Assembly: GCA_951640165.1 (NCBI GenBank)
Contig: OX621256.1
Coordinates: 6,882,001-6,946,000, forward strand
DNA from: Pseudoips prasinana
Taxonomy: Eukaryota; Arthropoda; Insecta; Lepidoptera; Nolidae
Length of the DNA stretch: 64,000 bases
Reading direction: 5' to 3'
Below are positions 60,101 to 64,000 of the stretch, piece by piece (the stretch's first letter is position 1; the number at the start of each line of letters is the position of its first letter). The translations under genes were made by a program, and so were the position numbers. The notes beneath the pieces were generated by a model. It was not told where the DNA came from. It searched no databases and saw only the letters and a list, made by a program, of their open reading frames with translations.

Positions 60101-62513
60101 TAGTATCAGGAGTAACTACTTCTACTAAAGGAGATTCCACGTTCTTCCAGAAAGTCGAGTAGCTTTGGGCGACTGTTGCTCTGTAATAAATAAATGTAGT
60201 TAGTGATTTGGTATTGAGATAATATCCGACAAAAGTTTTAGGCTTCTCTTATTTTTCCTTTACGTACAGTACAGTTTTTTTATGTCATAAGGCGACAAGC
60301 GAGTAGGCCGGTCGCCTGATGGTAAGTAATTATTTTTCCGTTACGTACAGTACAGTTTTTTGAAGTTATACTTCTTTTGGCGCGATGGAGAAAAATGATG
60401 AGAGTGAATTTTTACGATGCGCGCGCACACCGACACCAAAAAATTTAACAGCATGAAGTTAGTTCTAGGTGGTATGAAAATGTATGAGAGTGAAGCGCAT
60501 CGTGCGCCCGCATCGTAAAAATAACAGCATGAATTTAGTTCTAGGTGGTATGACAGTGAATTTTTACGATGCGCGCGCATCGTAAAAATAACAGCATGAA
60601 GTTAGTTCTAGGTGGTATGAAAATTGATAACTATGTTCAAGTTGTATATTAAGAAGTATAACTTCTAACGCGTGTACATAAGTACACACAAGTTTTTTTA
60701 TGTCATAAGGCGACAAGAGAGTAGGCCGGTCGCCTGATGGTAAGTAATTATTTTTCCGTTACGTACAGTACAGTTTTTTTTATGTCATACATAAGGCGAC
60801 AAGCGAGTAGGCCGGTCGCCTGATGGTAAGTAATTATTTTTCCGTTACGTACAGTACAGTTTTTTTATGTCATAAGGCGACAAGCGAGTAGGCCGGTCGC
60901 CTGATGGTAAGTTATTATTTTTCCGTGACGTACAGTACAGATTTTTTATATCATAAGGCGACAAGCGAGTAGGCCGGTCGCCTGATGGTAAGTAATTATT
61001 TTTCCGTTACGTACAGTACAGTTTTTTATGTCATAAGGCGACAAGCGAGCAGGCCGGTCACCTGATGGTAAGTAATTATTTTTCCGTTACGTACAGTACA
61101 GTTTTTTTTATGTCATACATAAGGCGACAAGCGAGTAGGCCGGTCGCCTGATGGTAAGTAATTATTTTTCCGTTACGTACAGTACAGTTTTTTTATGTCA
61201 TAAGGCGACAAGCGAGTAGGCCGGTCGCCTGATGGTAAGTTATTATTTTTCCGTTAGGTACAGTACAGATTTTTTATATCATAAGGCGACAAGCGAGTAG
61301 GCCGGTCGCCTGATGGTAAGTAATTATTTTTCCGTTACGTACAGTACAGCTTTTTATGTCATAAGGCGACAAGCGAGCAGGCCGGTCACCTGATGGTAAG
61401 TTATGACCCCCGTCCATGAACACTCGCAACACCAGAGTCACAGGTGCGTTGCCAGCCTTTAAAAGAGCCAGCAAACAAGTGTTGCTGCTGACCCTTCCCC
61501 CCACCCCGATGAGCTCTGGCGACCTCACTCACACGCAGAAACACAGCATTAAAGTTATTAGGAATGTCTTCTGTAAGGTGGAGGTACTTCCCCAGTCAGG
61601 CTGCTCTTTGAGCGAATGAACGCGGTGCCCTACCTCTACTCTCAAACTACACAGGACTCAAGTTATCTAGCAAATAAAATATCTGTCCTGTGTGGGAATC
61701 GAACCCAAGATCTGTGGCGTGAAAGGCCAGTATCTTCCAATCACGCCAACCAGCCCGTCAAATGTTCCAGCTCATCTCCATTCTTCTTATGAAGACAGTA
61801 GGGGCCTGTTATTTGCAGGTAATTGGGTATAGGTATTCCCTCAAGCGAAGAGTAAGTTATCGTGTAGTTTAGATTCCTGGACATAGTCATATCTATCAGC
61901 ATCGTCTGACTTATTGTCGACTTTTCTATAATAATGTCCTCCTAGCCGAATTTTGGCCACAGCGGACAGTCTCAATAGAGATTGGCCTTCTGCGCGGGAC
62001 ATATTATATTGCTCAAGTGTGTGCGTAAACACAGGAGCACTTTCTATTCCACCACTCTCATGATCCGATGGGATGCCTAGCGGCAAGACCGGAAAGAGGT
62101 CAGGTACAGGACCGACGGCTTTACCTACTCTCCGAGGCACGGGGGTATGATACCGCCTGCCGCCGCCGCCGACTTCGGACTGATGCTGAGAAATTTTTCT
62201 TTTTACAGAAAAGTCCTAAACTCACTTATGGCCCGACCCGGGATTTGAACCCAGGACCTCGTTCTCTGCGGGTGAACACGCTACCGGTAGACCAACGAGG
62301 AAGTTTCTATAAAACGTAGAGTTAAACTTTAAAACATCCCAATTACCTGAACTCAATGCCCCCTAAGAAGTCCGTAGGTGCCAACCATTTGAAGGTCATG
62401 GCGGGCTTGTCGGCAGGAGACGAGTGCGTCACCGTGTCGTTTGGATTGCTGCATGTAGTCAGGTGAGTGTCGTCTGGCGCACTGGTGAATGTTCCCACTA
62501 GTATGTCCGGGTT
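47987..62513 (-). CDS. Gene 2: ferric-chelate reductase 1 / SDR2-like protein (Reeler-DOMON-cytochrome b561), 5' end outside window
   Basis: Spanning entry; exons are listed separately. Ten exons join in phase to 544 residues plus TAG. In-window residues 1-~70 are the second half of a Reeler domain, followed by a Ser/Thr/Pro linker; 108-265 form a DOMON domain; 267-462 form a cytochrome b561 domain with its usual helices; 503-544 include a final hydrophobic helix (VVLLFAIAMICLVALA). The four candidate haem-ligand histidines are present: H303 (KLHGC), H344 (WHRIL), H377 (NPHAI) and H413 (NWVHW). Family knowledge: these membrane proteins pass electrons across a membrane through two haems, with ferric reductase activity reported for the mammalian FRRS1 type. 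The signal peptide and start of the Reeler domain must lie past 64000 or in an exon I did not find. All catalytic features seen are intact. Confidence 0.88.
48538..48690 (-). repeat. 5S-derived SINE family, tail and core only
   Basis: TTACTTATCGTATGGGCAGT, GTTGTTCAAGCCGCC, ACTACAACCGGGACCGACAG and CCCTCCGAAGCACGGAG match the reversed copy 5. The 5S head is missing. Confidence 0.7.
48830..49135 (-). pseudogene. Decayed tandem duplicate of the gene 2 penultimate exon
   Basis: At 49000-49080 one frame reads NDRIKVLHMENMLEKTRQ and then a stop, parallel to NGRINAFPMKDMLGHTRQ of the real exon. The donor-side GTAAGTGGA block and the flanking AACGTG and GCACTCCGCA(C/T)TTTAGAT blocks are also repeated, once before and once after. 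The region 48830-48975 holds an open stretch (RTGEKSGEDRW) whose phase does not fit either neighbour. Confidence 0.6.
49160..49279 (-). CDS. Gene 2 exon, region after b561
   Basis: Residues 463-502. LTICVSDGRISNGRINAFPM, then KDMLGHTRQATQTDRGTDSP. Acceptor TTTCCAG, donor TCTCCT|GTAAGT. A decayed tandem copy lies just downstream. Confidence 0.78.
49918..49990 (+). repeat. SINE family C head fragment
   Basis: AGCCAGATGTCTTGAGTTCG, ATACCCACCCAGGATAAATC and GAGCACGATTATTTGTTG match the head and start of family C. Confidence 0.5.
50105..50217 (-). CDS. Gene 2 exon, last b561 helices
   Basis: Residues 426-462. VTIFLAVYLQKAELPSW, then a hydrophobic helix to HLVLS. Acceptor TTTCCAG, donor TATCG|GTAAGT. 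Confidence 0.86.
50218..51426. other. Gene 2 intron, no other feature seen
   Basis: Non-coding sequence between two b561 exons. I cannot assign any repeat family with confidence. Confidence 0.5.
51427..51519 (-). CDS. Gene 2 exon, b561 helix 5 start
   Basis: Residues 395-424. AYFRPHPGTSKRPIFNWVHW, with H413. Acceptor GGTACAG, donor GGAA|GTAAGT. Confidence 0.86.
51718..51965 (+). repeat. Dispersed repeat (ACTAATATTATAAATGCGAA family), two overlapping copies
   Basis: CCTACTAATATTTCAATTGC (51720) and CCTACTAATATTATAAATGC (51828) each lead into AAGTTTGTGAGTAT. The second copy continues to AACCGAACGGATTTTGAT. Confidence 0.65.
52337..52490 (-). CDS. Gene 2 exon, b561 helices 3-4
   Basis: Residues 343-393. 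WHRILMVATWLL (H344) and DNPHAITGIVTVILCF (H377). Acceptor TTTCTAG, donor TATTG|GTAAGT. Confidence 0.88.
52905..53110 (+). repeat. Dispersed repeat R1, copy 4
   Basis: GGTTTTTATTCACGTAGACT, AGTCAGAACATGTTTGTAGT and TTAGCTAGCTTGTATTAAGT match copies 1-3. It is followed almost directly by a 5S-derived SINE. Confidence 0.75.
53138..53320 (+). repeat. 5S rRNA-derived SINE, copy 6
   Basis: Head TCACCGGTCCGTAAATGATC, GCGAGGTTAAGCTACTAAGT and CCATAGATGGGTGACCACTA; body TTTAATTTCTGAGCGTCTCC and TGCTTCAGAGGGAACGTTAA. The tail is truncated. Confidence 0.8.
53370..53427 (-). CDS. Gene 2 exon, b561 loop
   Basis: Residues 324-342, YFRQTWVGKQLGGKDIWFA. Acceptor TTTACAG, donor TTTGCC|GTAAGT. The phase is consistent on both sides. 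Confidence 0.85.
54252..54505. mobile_element. Small foldback/MITE
   Basis: GTAAACTCCATCTCACGAAA with AGAAGTCCC (54252-54278) returns as GGGACTTCTTTCGTGAGACG with CAGTTTAC (54478-54505), with few mismatches. It is 254 bp with no ORF. It lies upstream of the intron boundary next to the exon at 54575. Confidence 0.65.
54575..54746 (-). CDS. Gene 2 exon, first b561 helices
   Basis: Residues 267-322, ANRVGFHNLVYEATG to SLGILLA. Contains KLHGCFMLMAWLG, with candidate haem ligand H303. Acceptor TTTCAG, donor GCTAG|GTAAGT. Confidence 0.88.
54798..55326. mobile_element. MITE with CAG..CTG ends and TA target duplication, second copy
   Basis: Same ends and internal blocks as 3413-3867. The long inverted arms include TATCCGAATCACCCCCATGT and its complement near 55155. 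A LINE-type tail with poly(A) (GGAGGGAGGCCTTTGCCCAG then A-runs, about 55219-55292) is inserted in the right arm. Confidence 0.75.
55560..55815 (-). repeat. tRNA-derived SINE (family C)
   Basis: Reversed copy: CCTGGGACACTATTCACACA, AGCTTGTACTATGGAAACCA, GGGTGGGAATTGAACCCACG and CAACCACGCCAACAGG. Confidence 0.82.
55816..57640. other. Gene 2 intron without recognised gene
   Basis: Non-coding. The part 57250-57540 with CCAATATGGCGGCC and CCAAGATGGCGGAC looks like a dispersed repeat, since a similar ATGGCGG-rich piece lies at 15150-15260, but I cannot define its ends. Confidence 0.45.
57643..58117 (-). CDS. Gene 2 DOMON exon
   Basis: Residues 108-265. A single 475-nt exon holds the whole DOMON domain: DGCADNKLCFGSPQNCIPKG, YVAAGLSRDNKMGDDSAMEC, YCKFRRDVVSTVKG. 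Cysteines for disulphides and the conserved MGDDS and CKF-R motifs are present. Acceptor TTTCCAG, donor AAAG|GTGAGT. Confidence 0.92.
58560..58815 (+). repeat. tRNA-derived SINE (family B)
   Basis: Head CGTAGCCTAGTTGGTAGTGA (A box) and TGGGTTCGAATCCCGGTAAG (B box), and a body nearly identical to 11278-11525, ending ATTGTCCCCAGATATTATTA. Confidence 0.88.
59505..59560 (-). repeat. tRNA-like SINE head fragment
   Basis: GAGTGGGAATCGAACTCACG and ACCTCTGACTTAACAGTCA form a reversed tRNA-like B-box region without a matching tail. Confidence 0.45.
59690..59915 (-). repeat. tRNA-derived SINE (family C)
   Basis: Reversed copy: CCTGGGACATTATTCACAAA, CATATGATCCCAAACTAAGC, GGACAAACAGGCATGTTCAT and a slightly damaged head at GGATGGGAATCGACCCAACG. 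Confidence 0.75.
60027..60180 (-). CDS. Gene 2 exon, end of Reeler and linker
   Basis: Residues 57-107 (ATVAQSYSTFWKNVESP, then a Thr/Ser/Pro-rich linker to MIMESK). Acceptor TATTACAG, donor TCCAAG|GTACCT. The linker is a likely O-glycosylated spacer (inference). Confidence 0.82.
60259..61400. repeat. Minisatellite, ~82-bp monomer, about 10 copies, 328-bp higher-order period
   Basis: TTCCGTTACGTACAGTACAG, then ATAAGGCGACAAGCGAGTAG, then GCCGGTCGCCTGATGGTAAG, repeats about every 82 bp. Variants recur exactly four units apart: CATACATAAGG at 60786 and 61114, GATTTTTTATATCAT at 60940 and 61268, GAGCAGGCCGGTCACC at 61047 and 61375. The last unit runs straight into a family I repeat. The array lies in the intron between the first two gene 2 exons. 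Confidence 0.92.
60362..60665. mobile_element. MITE-like insertion in the minisatellite
   Basis: GAAGTTATACTTCTT (60362-60376) and its reverse complement (60651-60665) bound about 300 bp. Inside, GCATGAAGTTAGTTCTAGGT and its variants repeat three times. A perfect palindrome, TTTTTACGATGCGC with its complement, lies near 60552-60579. Confidence 0.6.
61380..61640 (+). repeat. Dispersed repeat (family I)
   Basis: GGTCACCTGATGGTAAGTTA, CAGGTGCGTTGCCAGCCTTT, CCCGATGAGCTCTGGCGACC and GGCTGCTCTTTGAGCGAATG match 22055-22355. Confidence 0.78.
61685..61765 (-). repeat. SINE family C head fragment
   Basis: TGTGGGAATCGAACCCAAGA, TGGCGTGAAAGGCCAGTATC and ATCACGCCAACCAGCC are the reversed tRNA-like head. 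The tail is missing. Confidence 0.6.
61930..62310 (-). repeat. Full-length tRNA-headed SINE (family F)
   Basis: Reversed body from GGCCACAGCGGACAGTCTCA through GGAAAGAGGTCAGGTACAGG and CCGAGGCACGGGGGTATGAT, then the head with GGGATTTGAACCCAGGACCT (B box) and CTACCGGTAGACCAACGAGG (A box). It ends about 37 bp from the gene 2 Reeler exon. Confidence 0.82.
62347..62513 (-). CDS. Gene 2 Reeler-domain exon
   Basis: In-window residues 1-55, NPDILVGTFTSAPDDTHLTT to FLGGIEF. Acceptor CATTCCAG (phase 0), donor TTCAG|GTAATT. TFKWLAPTDFLGGIEFR is typical of Reeler C-terminal halves. Confidence 0.85.
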
Positions 62514-62762
62514 CTGGAATGTAGAAGGAAGCATTTTAGCACAGGCTTAAAACACATAGAACCGACTACACCTTTTATTTTAACAACAAAAAAAATCCAA
62601 ATTAAATAAGCAGTCTAGGAAGTTCATAAAAAATAAGGTATAATCTCCTAATTTTTGAAGTCGATTAAATAGTGTTAAATATTTTCCGGAATAGTTTATT
62701 AGAATGCTACTGATAATGAAAAAATATAAGTGGAAATTGTACAATGTTCACTTGTACTTGTA

Positions 62763-62806
62763 AATATTACAGTACATTTATAAATTGATAAATGTACTGT
62801 AATATT
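62763..62806. repeat. Perfect 19-bp-arm hairpin
   Basis: AATATTACAGTACATTTAT (62763-62781) and its exact reverse complement (62788-62806) around AAATTG. Confidence 0.92.
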
Positions 62807-62844
62807 TTGATATTTAAATTATTCAGTGTACGTTTCCTGCTAAA

Positions 62845-62990
62845 CCAAGGGTCCCGGGTTCGATACCCGCGCAGGACCACTATTTGTGTGACTCATAAAT
62901 AGTTGCCTTGAGTCTGGATGTGATGTGTCAATCATGTTTGTAAAGCACCCCGCAATACAGATATTAATTTGCTAGAGCGGGCTTGGTCCA
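62845..62990 (+). repeat. SINE family D, 5' truncated
   Basis: GGGTCCCGGGTTCGATACCC (B box), then ACTATTTGTGTGACTCATAA, GAGTCTGGATGTGATGTG and GTAAAGCACCCCGCAATACA. Confidence 0.7.
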
Positions 62991-63444
62991 AAAAAAAGAA
63001 TTGGCTTTCTGTGGTGTATTTCTGTATGCTATGTGAAATCAATGATGCTGTAGTCTTCGTTCTTTTAGTAAAATTATAAAAAATAGCTAGCTAGAGATTA
63101 TTAGCTTAGATCTGCGATTTGTAATGAATCATTAATTTCTCCGTCCCATTCAGAAGCAATATAATTTAATGCACTAACACAGCTGTGTTACATAATTAAT
63201 TAGTAGGCACATAAATTAAAATCAGTAACATATGATTAAAAATGTAGGTAATGTAACAGTGAACCCATCTAACTGGTTTCGTAACTTGTATAGTAGAATT
63301 TCTTGACCTACATTTTCAATTTGATGAATCATTAGCGTGTGTGTTCTAAAGATCTTACGATAGCTCCTCCGAAGTTTATTGACAGTTTCAAGATGTCAAA
63401 TGCCCGCTGTACGCACTCGCCTCAGTATATAAATAAATAATAAT
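62991..63444. other. Upstream of the Reeler exon, nothing recognised
   Basis: AT-rich non-coding sequence, probably intron of gene 2. I find no exon with a Reeler N-terminus or signal peptide. Confidence 0.4.
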
Positions 63445-63790
63445 GACCTCCTAGCCGAATTTCGGCCACGGCGGCCAGTCTCAATAGAGATTAGCCATCT
63501 GCGCGGGACATATTATAATGCTCAAGTGTGTGTGCAAACCTAGGAACACTTTCTATTCCGTCACTCTCATGATCCGATGGGACGCCTTGCGACACGACCG
63601 GAAAGAGTTCAGGTGCAGCACGCTCTCCGAGGCACGGGGGTTTGATACCGCCAACTCCCAGACTGGATAATGCTGAGAATTTTTTTCTTTTTACTGAAAT
63701 GTCCCAAAATCACTTATGGCCCGACGCAGGATTTGAACCTAGGTTCTAGTTCTCTGCGGGTGAACACGCTACCGCTAGACCAACGTGGAG
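63445..63790 (-). repeat. Full-length tRNA-headed SINE (family F)
   Basis: Reversed body CGGCCACGGCGGCCAGTCTC to GGCACGGGGGTTTGATACCG, then TTATGGCCCGACGCAGGATT and the head with the reversed A box CTACCGCTAGACCAACG. Confidence 0.82.
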
Positions 63791-64000
63791 TATAAAAATG
63801 GACAGTATTGAAACTACCTACAAACGGTCAAAACGGCACACTCACACAAACATGCGCATCGACAAGACCCCTAAGCGGCTGTCACGGTGCTGCCAGTAGT
63901 GAGTGCCGCGTCAAAACGAGTGTAAGTTTAACTCCGCAATTGTATTGCGTAGTTTACGGCTGTTTGAACTCGGCTGCATCGGCATGCAAAACAAAACGGG

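Noticed and set aside
1..64000. A multi-gene novel system
   Set aside because: The only two host genes have no evident functional link, and the remaining coding sequence belongs to mobile elements.

Overview
The window looks like nuclear DNA from a moth or butterfly (Lepidoptera). It is AT-rich, its genes are split into many small exons with GT-AG introns, and most of it is dispersed repeat: tRNA-derived and 5S-derived SINEs, RTE- and Jockey-like LINE pieces, LTR elements, TA-flanked MITEs and minisatellites. I see no bacterial operons, no CRISPR array, and no free-standing rRNA or tRNA gene.

Two host genes can be rebuilt exon by exon, both on the minus strand. Gene 1 (35042 down to 14619) has 11 exons whose splice phases all agree, giving 526 residues. 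It is a conserved-looking insect protein of unknown function, tentatively DUF4804-like. Gene 2 (62513 down to 47987) has ten exons in the window and its 5' end lies beyond the right edge. It encodes a ferric-chelate reductase 1 / SDR2-type membrane protein (Reeler, DOMON and cytochrome b561 modules, C-terminal membrane anchor).

Layout. 1-1.85 kb: 3' part of an RTE-like LINE with an intact reverse transcriptase. 2-9.2 kb: tandem ~300-bp repeats, a MITE, foldbacks and SINEs. 9.2-11.3 kb: little recognisable. 12.0-13.9 kb: ~96-bp satellite. 14.6-35.0 kb: gene 1, whose long intron 3 holds a 5.1-kb LTR element with apparently identical LTRs (24418-29549). 35.0-37.8 kb: a retroposon touching the gene 1 start codon, then a 2.1-kb foldback carrying a decayed CXC-type gene. 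38.3-42.7 kb: decayed LINEs, two perfect DNA hairpins, and a short LTR element nested at the edge of a GC-rich insertion. 44-48 kb: repeats. 48-62.5 kb: gene 2, with a duplicated decayed exon, MITEs, SINEs and a four-unit higher-order minisatellite in its introns. 62.8-64 kb: SINEs.

The most interesting signals are a SINE family whose head matches 5S rRNA and which shares a central block with a tRNA-headed SINE family; the young LTR element whose ORF starts inside its own LTR; and the retroposon whose target-site duplication contains the predicted gene 1 start codon. I found no evidence of a new multi-gene system. The two host genes are unrelated neighbours.
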